A stretch of 58,982 nucleotides of DNA from BS750m-G62 sp964577175 (GTDB lineage Bacteria; Planctomycetota; Phycisphaerae; FEN-1346), in contig CAZNYC010000006.1 in NCBI GenBank assembly GCA_964577175.1, positions 1 through 58,982 of the forward strand, in the 5' to 3' direction. Shown here piece after piece: positions 50,682-58,982 of this stretch; within the stretch, counting starts at the first letter, position 1; the number at the start of each line of letters is the position of its first letter. A model generated the notes under the pieces. The model worked only from the letters and a program-made list of their open reading frames with translations, was not told the DNA's origin and searched no databases. The position numbers and the translations under genes were made by a program.

Positions 50682-51470
50682 TCAGGCGTTGTCCTCAACG
50701 ACCGGCAGGAGGACGGAGAAGGTGGACCCGCGGCCGGGCGTGGAGTCCACGTGAATCTCGCCGCCCGCCTGGCGCACCAGGTCGCGGGCGACGGGCAGCC
50801 CGAGGCCCGTCCCGCCGCCGCCCGTGCCGGCCGCATCCCCGGCGCCGCGGGTCGTGAAGAACGGGTCGAAGATCTGCCGGAGGTGCTCGGCCGGAATGCC
50901 GCACCCCGTGTCGCGAATCCTGATGGCTACGTAGCCGGGCGTGTCGGCGGGCTCGATGATGACCGTCAGCCGACCGCCGCCCGGTTTCATGGCGTTGCGG
51001 GCGTTGAGGATGAGATTCAGCAGGACCTGTTCCATCCGGACGGGCACGACGCGAACGCACGCGCTCGTCTCGTACTGGCGGATGAGTTCGACGTGGTACT
51101 TCGGCAGGGCCCAGTCGATGAGGCCGAGGGCCCGGTCCGCCAGGCAGTCGGCGGGGATGACGAGGCTCTCCATCTGCTGGCCGTTCGCGTACAGAAGGAT
51201 GCCCTTGACGATGTCGGCGCCCCGCTGGCCGCAGTCCACCGCCGTGTGGAGCGCCTTCTGGGTGAGGTCGGTGTCGTCTTCGGAGAGGGCGTACCCGGCC
51301 CGGCCCATGATGATCATAAGGATGTTCTTGAACTCGTGGGCCATCTGGGCGGCGAGTTGGCCGATGGTCGCCAGCCGCTGCGATTCCACGAGCGACTGTT
51401 CCATCCGCTCGACCCGGGTGCGCACCTCGGCCAGTTCGTGCTGAAGGGTCTGGACGTCGGATTCCGGCAC
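50682..51470 (-). CDS. Soluble sensor histidine kinase (NtrB-type)
   Basis: A 262-residue cytoplasmic protein without membrane helices or a recognisable sensor domain. After a coiled-coil (TLQHELAEVRTRVERMEQSL), the H-box AHEFKNILM places the phospho-accepting His at 45. The ATPase part has the N-box NLILNARNAMKPG, the G1 box IRDTGCGIP, the F-box IFDPFFTTRG, and the G2 box GTGLGLPVARDLV. The short coiled-coil N-terminus suggests it is controlled by a partner protein. No response regulator gene adjoins it, so it is an orphan. The start is a GTG at 51470, eight bases after GGGGAGG; a GTG at 51479 is possible. Confidence 0.88.
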   Translation of the reverse strand: MPESDVQTLQHELAEVRTRVERMEQSLVESQRLATIGQLAAQMAHEFKNILMIIMGRAGYALSEDDTDLTQKALHTAVDCGQRGADIVKGILLYANGQQMESLVIPADCLADRALGLIDWALPKYHVELIRQYETSACVRVVPVRMEQVLLNLILNARNAMKPGGGRLTVIIEPADTPGYVAIRIRDTGCGIPAEHLRQIFDPFFTTRGAGDAAGTGGGGTGLGLPVARDLVRQAGGEIHVDSTPGRGSTFSVLLPVVEDNA

Positions 51471-51624
51471 GGCGTGCACCTCCCCGAGCGTCCCCCCAGG
51501 GCTGCCTATGTGTTATCGGCCCCCGCGCACCGGGCCCTTAAGGCGAATTGGGGAGACGAAGGCCGGGCGGCGCCCGTGTTGGGCCGCAGCGCAGCGGATC
51601 TCCGCGCTTCCCTGGATCCGAAAG

Positions 51625-52866
51625 TCAATCCGGAATCGGGTGCGACTCGCAGAAGTCGGTCACCTCGCCGCGGACGCGGGCCGCCTTGGCGTCCGGGTTG
51701 TCGGCGGAGAGGACCTCGTCGATCCACCGGGCCACCTGCCGGGTGCCGTCTTTGTCGACGCCGCGGCTCGTCATCGACGGCGTACCGATGCGGATGCCCG
51801 ACGGGTCGGACGGCGGCCGCTCGTCGAACGGGATCACGTTCTTGTTGACGACGATGCCGGCGGCCTCGAGGCGGCGCTGGGCCTCCCGGCCGGCCATGCC
51901 GTTCGGGTGCAGGTCCACGAGCAGCAGGTGCGTGTCCGTGCCGTCCGAGACGAGGCGGTACCCCAGGGACATCAACTCGTCGGCCATGGCCCGGCAGTTC
52001 TCGACCACCTGCCGCTGGTAGGCCCGGAAGGCGTCGGTGCCGGCGAGGGCGAAGGCGGCGGCCTTGCCGGCGATCAGGTGCATGAGCGGCCCGCCCTGGA
52101 TGCCGGGGAAGACCATGTGGTCGATGCGGCGGGCCCAGTCGGCCGTCGTCAGGATGATCCCGCCGCGCGGGCCGCGCAGCGTCTTGTGGGTGGTCGCGGT
52201 CACGAAGTCCGCCACGGGGACGGGGTCCGGATGGACGCCGGCGGCGACGAGGCCGGCGAAGTGGGCCATGTCGATGAGCAGATGCGCGCCGACGTCGCGG
52301 GCGATTTCGGCGAGGCGGTCCACCTCGACGGCGCGGGGATACGAACTCGCGCCGCCGACGATCATGGCCGGCCGGACCTCCCGGGCTTGCTCGGCCAGCG
52401 CCTCGTAGTCGATGCGCCCGCTCTCGGGCCCCACGCCGTAATGCACGATGTGGTACATGCGGCCGCTGAAGTTCGCGTCCTGGCCGTGCGTCAGGTGCCC
52501 GCCGTGGGCCAGGTCCATCGACAGGATCGTCCGGCCGGGTTCGAGGGCGGCGAAGTAGACGGCCATGTTGGCCTGGCTGCCGCTGTGCGGTTGGACGTTG
52601 ATGTGCTCGGAGCCGAAGAGCGCCTTGCCGCGATCGACCGCGAGTTGTTCAACGCGGTCGACGACGTCGCACCCGCCGTACCATCGCCGGCCGGGGTAGC
52701 CTTCGGCGTACTTGTCGGTCAGGATGCTGGCGGCAACCTCGCGGACGGCGCGGGGGCACAGGTTCTCGCTGGCGATGAGGTCGAGCGAGGTGGCGCGGCG
52801 TCGGTCCTCGGCCGCGATGAGGTCGGCCAGGGCGGGGTCGTCGCGTTTCAGGGCGTCCAGGTCCAT
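51625..52866 (-). CDS. glyA: Serine hydroxymethyltransferase
   Basis: A 413-residue PLP enzyme of normal GlyA length that interconverts serine and glycine while loading tetrahydrofolate with one-carbon units. Motifs include TSLDLIASENLCPRAV, YPGRRWYGGCDVVD, LSMDLAHGGHLTHG, and VTATTHKTLRGPRGG with the PLP-binding Lys228. NANY-type VFPGIQGGPLMH follows. GGGACGG and AGAGGGAC precede the ATG at 52866; an upstream in-frame ATG would add repeat-encoded residues. It lies alone, downstream of a CCCTCTCCC repeat. Confidence 0.94.
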   Translation of the reverse strand: MDLDALKRDDPALADLIAAEDRRRATSLDLIASENLCPRAVREVAASILTDKYAEGYPGRRWYGGCDVVDRVEQLAVDRGKALFGSEHINVQPHSGSQANMAVYFAALEPGRTILSMDLAHGGHLTHGQDANFSGRMYHIVHYGVGPESGRIDYEALAEQAREVRPAMIVGGASSYPRAVEVDRLAEIARDVGAHLLIDMAHFAGLVAAGVHPDPVPVADFVTATTHKTLRGPRGGIILTTADWARRIDHMVFPGIQGGPLMHLIAGKAAAFALAGTDAFRAYQRQVVENCRAMADELMSLGYRLVSDGTDTHLLLVDLHPNGMAGREAQRRLEAAGIVVNKNVIPFDERPPSDPSGIRIGTPSMTSRGVDKDGTRQVARWIDEVLSADNPDAKAARVRGEVTDFCESHPIPD

Positions 52867-52914
52867 CCGTCCCTCTTTCCGTTCGGCCCACCGGGCCGGC
52901 GGGCCCCCTGGTGA

Positions 52915-53008
52915 CTCCCTCTCCCTTGACGGCAGAGGGGTGGGGTGAGGGGCCCGGTGAGCCTGTTTGTCCCCCTCACCCAACCCTCTCCCGCCGGGGG
53001 AGAGGCCA
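52915..53008. repeat. CCCTCTCCC-type inverted repeat pair upstream of glyA
   Basis: CCCTCTCCCTTGACGGCAGA then TGGGGTGAGGG, followed by an inverted copy CCCCTCACCCAACCCTCTCC/GGGAGAGG. Same family as 21537-21625 and 46178-46222. Confidence 0.8.
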
Positions 53009-53022
53009 ATCGAGTCCCCTAT

Positions 53023-53556
53023 CTACCATGCCGCCCGGAAAGAACGAAAAACAATTTCGAACGCAGCCTCGTGGTCGGCGAACGTCTCGGGCGGGGCGGC
53101 GGTGGCGGTGACGGTGTAGGCCCGCCCGCCGGCCAGAACGATCATCTGCCGCTGACGCACCGCCTTGCCCGCCGCCCGGTGCTCGATGGTGGTGAGGACG
53201 GTCTCGGTGCCGTCGGGCAGGGTCCGTTCCTCGCTGCCATGGTGCGTGATGCCCGTCAGCCGGCCGAGTCGGCGGTCGGCGGCGCGTGCCAGGGCCCCCG
53301 CCGTGGAGAACTCCCGGGCCGCGTCGACCGTGACCGTGAGGTTCGCCCGGCCCGGGGCCGATGCCGGGGCCAGGACAAAGGCCGTGACGGTGCCGCGGGA
53401 CTCGCGGACCCGCCAGCCGTCCGGCAGGTCCATTGCGAACCGGGCCTCGCGGTGGACGTAGTCGCACGCGGCCACCTCCTCGGGCAGCCCCATGTTGCAC
53501 CCGGGCAGGGCGGCGAGCAGGACGGCGGCCAGGATGGGGGCGACGGTGCGTTGCAT
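53023..53556 (-). CDS. Lipoprotein with PsbP/DcrB-like fold (paralogue of 53691-54320)
   Basis: A 177-residue protein with a lipobox LPGC (Cys20). The mature domain begins with a strand pair (ARFAMDLPDGWRV) that is the hallmark of PsbP/DUF1795-type folds. It continues through NLTVTVDAAREFSTAGALAR and AGKAVRQRQMIVLAGGRAYT, ending EAAFEIVFRSFRAAW. The neighbouring upstream lipoprotein has the same architecture (FAVDVPDGW start, ETCFDSFVVW end), so the pair probably arose by duplication. No function can be assigned. A GTCATTCTGAG repeat separates them. Confidence 0.68.
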   Translation of the reverse strand: MQRTVAPILAAVLLAALPGCNMGLPEEVAACDYVHREARFAMDLPDGWRVRESRGTVTAFVLAPASAPGRANLTVTVDAAREFSTAGALARAADRRLGRLTGITHHGSEERTLPDGTETVLTTIEHRAAGKAVRQRQMIVLAGGRAYTVTATAAPPETFADHEAAFEIVFRSFRAAW

Positions 53557-53572
53557 GGGCTTATGCGCCTTT

Positions 53573-53684
53573 GTCATTCTGAGGAGCAGCGAGGCTGCGA
53601 CGAAGAATCTCGCCTTGGCCGTTGCCGTTTTGGCCGTTCGCACGGCGAGATTCTTCGACCCCGCAAGCGGGGTCCCCGAATGAC
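53573..53684. repeat. GTCATTCTGAG-family repeat, full copy
   Basis: Starts GTCATTCTGAGGAGCAGCGA, has GAAGAATCTCGCC and the inverted GGCGAGATTCTTCG, and ends CGAATGAC. It lies between the two paralogous lipoprotein genes. Confidence 0.85.
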
Positions 53685-53690
53685 ATATTT

Positions 53691-54320
53691 CTACCACACG
53701 ACGAACGAATCGAAACAGGTTTCGGCAGCCGTCTCGGCCCCGTGCCAATCGCTTTCCGGTGCGGTGGCGAGAACGGCGTAGGCGCGGGTCGCGGTCAGCG
53801 TCAGGCGCAGGCGCTGGACGAACGGCTCCAGGCCGCGCGGGTTCTTCAGGACGAGGGTCAGGGCCTCGCCTCCGGCCGCGGTTCGGGCCGGCTCGCGCGA
53901 GACGACCTCGAGGTCCGCCTGGAGTTCCTTGGCGGCCGCGACGGCCTGGTCGGCCCAATCCTGGAGGGTCATGCCCTCGCGGTCGATGACCGCCACGTGG
54001 ATGACGGGACCGGTCCGGGCCCGGTAACGGCGCTCGGCCTCGTCGCCGGTATCGGCGGGCGGAGGTGGGGATGCGTCCGCGGCGGCGTCGTCGGACGGGG
54101 CCGGGTCCGCCTCGCCGGCGTCCGGCCGGCGGGGGAGGATCTCCAGGACGATGTCGCCGGCGAGGTCCGTCCACGTCCAGCCGTCCGGCACGTCAACGGC
54201 AAAGCCGAGGGCGGGGCGGACGACGTCGCGTCCGGCGGCCTCGGGCGGTGGCTCGCCGCCGCACCCGGCGAGAGCCGTTACGCTGAGGAGTACTGTGTAG
54301 AACACCGGCGACCGTTTCAC
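53691..54320 (-). CDS. Lipoprotein with PsbP/DcrB-like fold, coupled to the AAA ATPase gene
   Basis: A 209-residue protein with lipobox LAGC (Cys20). The core opens with LGFAVDVPDGWTW. A Pro/Asp/Ala-rich insertion (about residues 65-95) is absent from the paralogue downstream. Further strands include GPVIHVAVIDREGMTLQDW and LRLTLTATRAYAVLATAP. Its ATG overlaps the stop of the ATPase gene as ATGA (54320-54317), so it is translated with it. Function unknown; the coupling suggests the ATPase and the lipoprotein serve the same process, or simply share a transcript. Confidence 0.68.
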   Translation of the reverse strand: MKRSPVFYTVLLSVTALAGCGGEPPPEAAGRDVVRPALGFAVDVPDGWTWTDLAGDIVLEILPRRPDAGEADPAPSDDAAADASPPPPADTGDEAERRYRARTGPVIHVAVIDREGMTLQDWADQAVAAAKELQADLEVVSREPARTAAGGEALTLVLKNPRGLEPFVQRLRLTLTATRAYAVLATAPESDWHGAETAAETCFDSFVVW

Positions 54321-55558
54321 TGTGGCTTCCTGGCCTCCTGTTTGCTCCGTTCCATTCTCAGGTAGACGGGGAACATGGGGTACGCATACCTGTACACGCC
54401 CTGCTGGGTACGCACCATCACGCCCAGGTCGACCATGCGCTTGAAAAAGTTGTCGAGGTTATTGGCCTGATTTTTCGGCAGGGACTCCGTCAAATCACGG
54501 CGGCGAATCTCGCCAGGGAACAAGGTGTCTTTGACGGTGCGGAAGAGGATCTGGCGGAACGAGTCGCTTTGAACGGCATCGTAGACCTGCCGGCTGAAGT
54601 ACTTCTCTCCGACGCGTCCGGCAGCCTCGACCAGCCCGCTTATCGCATCGTCACCGTCAACCTTGCCGTCCGTGTCCTCCCAATACGTTGCATCTCCAAG
54701 TTCGTGCATCATCACCGGATAGCCGCCGCTCATTTCTGCAAGCCAGCGGCTGGCATCCGCCTCGATCACCATGTTGACGCTGGCAAAAGACGTCTCAAAA
54801 AATCGCTCCACGTCAGCCTGAGGCATGGGTTTCAGGATAACGCGGTCGAAGATGCGGCCGACGGACTCATGACATCGGACCAAGTCATCCATCCGCTCCT
54901 CCAACCCGACCAGTATGAGGAGGACGGGCAGGGGCTGAGCGGCCAGTTCTTCCCAGAGGCTCTTGATGAAGTTGGCGAACTCGGTCTTTCCAGATAGACC
55001 GTTCACATCATCCAGGACGATCATGAACCCGGCTTTTCTGTCGGAGACCACTCCCCAAAGGGTCTCGACTGCGCCGGGCATATTCAGTTTCAACTCTTCC
55101 AAGTCCTGCTTGTTGCGTGTGAGGCTTACCTTCACATGCAACCCGCGCATCCCAAGCGTCGCCTCTTTGATGTACTTTCCGAGAAAGTCGCGGATTGTAC
55201 GTAACTGGTCTTCCTCCGTTATCTTTGCCGTCAAGCCTTGGATAATGAGGCGGCAGACATCCGTCACGCTGTCACATGCGCCGCACGCGCTGTAACCGCA
55301 CAGGAATTTCACGTCGTTTGGAACGAGCGTGTTATCCTGTTCGGTGATGCACTGGCAGAACCGGGCGAGAGAACTCTTTCCCAGCCCTCGGGCTCCGCCG
55401 ATGAACACGGCCTGGGGCTTGTTTTCGGTTACCTGGAGGATAGAGCGTCGTAAGCGCTCTATTTCCTCGGTCCGTCCGGTGAATATCTCCGGCGGCGCGG
55501 GTTGGCCCGGGGTAAACGGGCTGTTCTCGCGAGGTTGTGCGTTTCGCTGATTTGCCAC
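54317..55558 (-). CDS. AAA+ ATPase (Orc/Cdc6-like STAND branch) with cysteine cluster
   Basis: A 413-residue cytoplasmic protein. After a GRTEEIERLRRSI segment the Walker A motif GGARGLGKSS is at 54-63 and Walker B FMIVLDD at 179-185. Between them four cysteines (87, 92, 95, 102; CGYSACGACDS) form a possible metal site, unusual for the family. LLILVGLEERM is sensor-like, and the C-terminal 100 residues form a winged-helix (RRRDLTESLPKNQ, then FFKRMVDLGVM). Third codon positions are less G/C-rich than in neighbours. The start is GTG at 55558 with AAAGGGGGA upstream. Its stop overlaps the lipoprotein start. Target unknown. Confidence 0.8.
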   Translation of the reverse strand: MANQRNAQPRENSPFTPGQPAPPEIFTGRTEEIERLRRSILQVTENKPQAVFIGGARGLGKSSLARFCQCITEQDNTLVPNDVKFLCGYSACGACDSVTDVCRLIIQGLTAKITEEDQLRTIRDFLGKYIKEATLGMRGLHVKVSLTRNKQDLEELKLNMPGAVETLWGVVSDRKAGFMIVLDDVNGLSGKTEFANFIKSLWEELAAQPLPVLLILVGLEERMDDLVRCHESVGRIFDRVILKPMPQADVERFFETSFASVNMVIEADASRWLAEMSGGYPVMMHELGDATYWEDTDGKVDGDDAISGLVEAAGRVGEKYFSRQVYDAVQSDSFRQILFRTVKDTLFPGEIRRRDLTESLPKNQANNLDNFFKRMVDLGVMVRTQQGVYRYAYPMFPVYLRMERSKQEARKPQ

Positions 55559-55579
55559 GGCAATCCCCCTTTAGAAAAC

Positions 55580-56699
55580 CTACCCCGCCCCGCTACGGGC
55601 GGCGGCGCGGCGGTGGAGTTCCGCTTCGATGAACGCATCGAGGTCTCCGTCCAGGACGTCCTGGACCTTGCCGGTCTCGACGTCGGTCCGGTGGTCCTTG
55701 ACCATGGTGTAGGGCTGGAGGACGTAGGAGCGGATCTGGTTGCCCCAGGCGATTTCGCCCTTCTGGCCGTAGAGTTTTGCCAGTTCCTCGTCCCGTTTCT
55801 GCTCTTCGAGCCGCTTGAGCCGCGCCCGGAGCATCTCCATGGCGTTGCGGCGGTTCTGGTGCTGGGACCGCTCGCTCTGGCACTGGACGACGATGCCGGT
55901 CGGCTCGTGGGTGATGCGGACGGCGGAGTCGGTCTTGTTCACGTGCTGGCCGCCGGCGCCCGTGGCGCGGAAGAAGTCGATGCGCAGGTCGTTCTCGTCG
56001 ACCTCGACCTCGCCGGTGTCTTCGAGTTCCGGCAGGCAGTCGACGCTGGCGAACGAGGTGTGTCGGCGGCCCTGGGCGTCGAACGGGCTGATGCGGACGA
56101 GGCGGTGCACGCCGACCTCGGCCGACAGGTACCCGTAGGCGTAGGGGCCGACGATGCGGAGGGTGACGCTGCGGTACCCGGCCTCTTCGCCCTCGGTGGC
56201 GTCGACGATGTCGGCCTGCCACCCGGCCCGCTCGATGTAACGGGTGTACATGCGCATGAGCATGGCGGCCCAGTCGCAGGATTCCGTCCCGCCCGCGCCG
56301 GCGTGGATGGCGAGGTAGCAGTTGCGCGCATCGTCCGGCCGGGAGAGCAGCGAGAAAAACTCGAGCCGCTCCAGGCGTTTGCGGGCGGCCGAGAGGTCCT
56401 CGGCGGCCGCGGGCAGGCCCGAGTCGTCGTCCTCCTCCTCGGCCAATGCGAGCATGACGCAAGCGTCTTCCAGGTGCGAGGCGATTTCCTCCACCGGGTC
56501 GGCCACGCCCTTGAGGGCCTTCAGGTCCTGGACGATGCGCTGGGCCCGTTCCTGGTCGTCCCAGAAGGAGGGGGAGGCCATCTGCTGTTCGATGTCCGCA
56601 AGGCGGTCGCGTTTGGCGGCGACGTCAAAGAGAGTCCCGGAGCGTCTCGAGACGCTCGCTGAGGGCCTCCGCCTGCCGGTGCAGTTCGTCTCGGTCCAT
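55580..56699 (-). CDS. prfB: Peptide chain release factor 2 with programmed +1 frameshift
   Basis: The zero frame begins MDRDELHRQAEALSER at 56699 and stops after 24 codons at CTT TGA C (56630-56624), the classic RF2 slippery site. Moving +1 continues as FDVAAKRDRL and gives 372 residues in total. RF2 hallmarks are the SPF tripeptide in VRISPFD and the GGQ loop GAGGQHVNK. A GGGA stretch sits four bases before the CTT as a weak ribosome-stimulating signal. It recognises UGA and UAA stop codons, and low RF2 favours the frameshift (autoregulation). A full consensus promoter lies upstream. Confidence 0.95.
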
Positions 56700-56745
56700 G
56701 GGTGCCGCCTTCCGTTCGGCCGCGCCGGTGCCGCCGAGAACACCG

Positions 56746-56773
56746 ATTATAGGTCGTGGGCGGGGTGTGTCAA
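56746..56773 (-). promoter_or_regulatory. Full-consensus sigma-70 promoter of prfB
   Basis: On the minus strand TTGACA (56773-56768) and TATAAT (56751-56746) match the consensus exactly, with a 16-base spacer. Transcription should begin near 56739, about 40 bases before the ATG. Confidence 0.7.
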
Positions 56774-56834
56774 CGCTGGAAGGGAAGACCGCGGTGCACG
56801 GTTGGACAAGCCACGCGTGGCATCCCGCACGAGG

Positions 56835-56873
56835 CGCAAAAAACGCGTGGCGGGCCCCGCCGGCCCGCCACGC
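56835..56873 (-). terminator. Rho-independent terminator after the HEAT-repeat gene
   Basis: On the minus strand GCGTGGCGGG, an inner loop, CCCGCCACGC and then GTTTTTTG. It separates the HEAT gene from prfB. Between it and the HEAT stop lies a partial palindromic repeat. Confidence 0.8.
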
Positions 56874-56988
56874 AAGGTCTATGGGGTGCGCCATGGTGTG
56901 CGGAATGTTGCGTCCCATGGGGCGCCGGGTATCCCCCGGCTACGCTCGGGACAGGTTCCGGCCCACCGCGCGGCGTAGCGCCCGGCGT

Positions 56989-58982
56989 CTAATGCGCCCC
57001 GTGTCTGAGGATGACCTTGGCGCCTTCGGCGGCGTCGAGGTCGAGGGCGCCGAGGGCTTCGCCGGCGGCGTCGCGGAGGTCGTCGTCGGTTTCGCCGGCC
57101 ATCGCCTGGAGCGCCGCGATCTGGGCGTCGGTCAGTTCGTTGCCGACGATCCGGGCCGCACGGGCCAGGTTCAGCAGCGCCGCCACGCGGACGGGTTTGG
57201 CGCGTTCGGTGTCGACGGCGACGTCGGCCATGGCGCGGAGGACCTCGCCGTCCGCGATTTCGGCCAGGGCGCCGAGGACCGAGATGACCAGGGCGTCCGG
57301 CCGGTTGACCAGGCTGTCGAGCAGCGACTGCCGGGCCCGCTTCGCCGAATACACGCGGCTGGAGAGGGCGATGCGTTTCAGGACCTCGGCGGCCTCCAGG
57401 CTCGCCGACCGGGCCGCCTCTTCTTCCAGCACGAGCGAGCCGGCTTCCTTCTTCAGGGCCGTGATCTGTTCCATCAGGGCCGCCGGCTCGATGGTGTGGT
57501 CGACGGCCTGGATGTAGGGCACCCGTTTCTCCAGCCACGAGGCCTTGACGGGGTCGTCCGGCCAGGAGAGGACGACGATGGGCGTCATGGCGGTGTGGTA
57601 ATCGCTTCGCAGCATGCTGACGACGTCGGCATGGCCGACGTGCTGTGTCTTGGAGGAGAGGACGACGGCGTCGACGCGCGGCATGGCGCGGGCCTTGGCG
57701 ATGGCGTCGTTGCCGCTGGTGGCCACGACGACGTTCCAGCCCTCGTCTTTGAGTTCCGCCTGGAGTCGGTTGCGGTTATCGTCTTTCGGCTCGACGAGGA
57801 GGATACTCCCCGCGGCCTCGAGGTTCAGCGCCTCGCTGAGGGTCGGGATGACCTTGCCGGCGCCGGTGAACGGTTCGGTCGGCCGGATGGCCGTCAGCGC
57901 GAACGCCGCCGCGAACCGGACTCGCTGGTCGGGGTACGTCAGGGCCAGGACCAGGGGCGAGCCGGCCTTGGCCTCGGCGTAGAGGTCGAGGAACTCCTCG
58001 TTGGCGGTATCCTCCAGCGCCCGGCAGGCGCGGACGGCCACGGGCGTGTTCTCGTCGCGCAGGGCCCGGTCCAGGACGCTGTACAGGTGCTGCTGGCCGA
58101 CCGCGCGGGCGAAGAAGTCGACCGACGGCATGTCGTCGGGCAGGAAGGGGTCGGCCTCGCGGGCGGTCTGGCCCTCGAGTTCGGCTTCCATCTGCATGAC
58201 CGAGGAGACCCACAGGGCCACGGCGGCCAGCGCCCCCGGGTCCGCCTTCAGGGCGTCCGAGCAGGCCCGGGAGGCCAGGATCTCGTTCACCGCCTTCGAC
58301 GGCGCCGCCCGGTACAGCAGGCCCGTGTCCTGCACCCAATCGAAGATGTCGGTGGTGGGCTGATGGGTGTCGGCCACGGGGATCTTGTCATAGTAATACT
58401 TATTCGCCAGGTCCAGGTAAAGCGTCTTGGCGGGCGTCTGGAGCATGGACTCATCGGCGATCTGGATGATGGCGTTGGAGGCGGCGCCCTTGGCCCCCTC
58501 GCCGGCGTCGGGATTCTCGACAACGGCCTTCAGGGCCGGCAGGGCGTTCGGATGGCCGATGTCGCCCAGGATGCCGATGACGGTTTCCTTCAGGTTCGCG
58601 TTGGGCGTGGCCAGGGCGCGGACCAGCGGCCGCACCACCGGGTCGCCCAGGTCCGTCAGCGCCCGCCGCACGAACGGGTGGAGTTCCTTGCGGCCGGGGT
58701 CCTGGAGGATGGCCAGGGCGTGCGGCACGACGTACGGGCCGCTGTAGCGAAGTTCCTTCATGGCCAGGAAGTACGGCCGGGGGCCCTTGTCCAGTTTCAG
58801 GAGGTTTTCCTGGATGCGGGCGGTATCGGTCTTCTTGGCGCGGGCGCCTTCCTCGGCCAGGGCCAGGATTTTCGGCGCCACTTCCTCCATCGCCTCCACC
58901 CGCAGCATCCGGACCACGAGGTCGTACCCGGTGGTGGGCGACTCGACCAGGGCCAGGACGGTGGCGGGGTCGGGGCCGGCCG
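56989..58982 (-). CDS. HEAT-repeat protein with embedded pseudo-receiver domain (5' end outside window)
   Basis: At least 663 residues; the frame is still open at the window edge. Most of it is HEAT-like helical repeats (YVVPHALAILQDPGRKELHP, then LKETVIGILGDIGHPNALPA and DALVISVLGALAEIADGEVL). In the middle a response-regulator-like domain reads GSILLVEPKDDNRNRLQAEL, DAVVLSSKTQH and MTPIVVLSW. The usual phospho-acceptor Asp after the third strand is Ser (TCC at 57657-57655), and the usual C-terminal Lys-Pro pair reads IEP, so it should not be phosphorylated. It probably acts as a protein-binding scaffold. A terminator follows. Related HEAT/receiver fusions occur in planctomycetes, an impression I cannot verify here. 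Confidence 0.8.
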   Translation of the reverse strand, partial: AGPDPATVLALVESPTTGYDLVVRMLRVEAMEEVAPKILALAEEGARAKKTDTARIQENLLKLDKGPRPYFLAMKELRYSGPYVVPHALAILQDPGRKELHPFVRRALTDLGDPVVRPLVRALATPNANLKETVIGILGDIGHPNALPALKAVVENPDAGEGAKGAASNAIIQIADESMLQTPAKTLYLDLANKYYYDKIPVADTHQPTTDIFDWVQDTGLLYRAAPSKAVNEILASRACSDALKADPGALAAVALWVSSVMQMEAELEGQTAREADPFLPDDMPSVDFFARAVGQQHLYSVLDRALRDENTPVAVRACRALEDTANEEFLDLYAEAKAGSPLVLALTYPDQRVRFAAAFALTAIRPTEPFTGAGKVIPTLSEALNLEAAGSILLVEPKDDNRNRLQAELKDEGWNVVVATSGNDAIAKARAMPRVDAVVLSSKTQHVGHADVVSMLRSDYHTAMTPIVVLSWPDDPVKASWLEKRVPYIQAVDHTIEPAALMEQITALKKEAGSLVLEEEAARSASLEAAEVLKRIALSSRVYSAKRARQSLLDSLVNRPDALVISVLGALAEIADGEVLRAMADVAVDTERAKPVRVAALLNLARAARIVGNELTDAQIAALQAMAGETDDDLRDAAGEALGALDLDAAEGAKVILRHGAH

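Overview
The window is about 59 kb of G+C-rich bacterial chromosome, with strong G/C at third codon positions. It contains two 100-base N runs, so it is a scaffolded assembly. The gene content suggests a Planctomycetota member. It has large secreted proteins of the DUF4838, DUF2961, DUF6786-like and DUF1080-like types, many lipoproteins, an NfeD/NfeD/FloA operon, HEAT- and ankyrin-repeat proteins, and an ECF sigma factor with a membrane partner. MurA and a PGRP-type amidase point to a peptidoglycan wall. No rRNA, tRNA, CRISPR array or prophage was recognised. The phylum is inferred from gene families, not from a marker gene.

Layout. 1-8.6 kb: glycan-associated secreted proteins, a YraQ/YcgQ permease pair, and an exported PGRP amidase. 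8.7-16.7 kb: HU, a LeuA/homocitrate-synthase-like enzyme, a 22-repeat ankyrin lipoprotein, prmC and murA. 16.9-20.7 kb (minus): a GAF-SpoIIE phosphatase with a membrane protein, then a lower-GC cassette of three small genes, one split by a 209-bp inverted-repeat element. 20.8-25.2 kb (minus): the NfeD-NfeD-FloA-anchored protein operon. 25.3-35.3 kb: KptA, HtrA, an MFS carrier, ApgM, Mut7-C, a PAS-GGDEF-HD-GYP protein and an enolase-superfamily enzyme. 35.3-44.0 kb: a tandem array at an assembly gap, rnc, two hypothetical genes, gyrA with an M14 peptidase, and nadE. 44.2-52.9 kb: an MFS carrier, an ECF sigma operon, an EF-hand protein, a histidine kinase and glyA. 53.0-59.0 kb (minus): two related lipoproteins, an AAA ATPase, prfB with its programmed frameshift, and a HEAT protein carrying a degenerate receiver domain.

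Nearly every intergenic gap carries copies of several palindromic repeat families. One 75-bp copy lies in frame inside an NfeD gene. Another family appears as two inverted copies flanking a lower-GC orphan gene. The best-supported mobile-element event is the 209-bp element at 20289-20497: it has 29-bp terminal inverted repeats and a 3-bp target duplication, and removing it restores a complete reading frame.

Several proteins depart from their family consensus: an HtrA with Glu in place of the catalytic Asp, an HD-GYP domain with Gln in place of the HD-motif His, a receiver domain without its phospho-acceptor Asp, and GyrA with Ala/Pro at the two main quinolone-contact positions.
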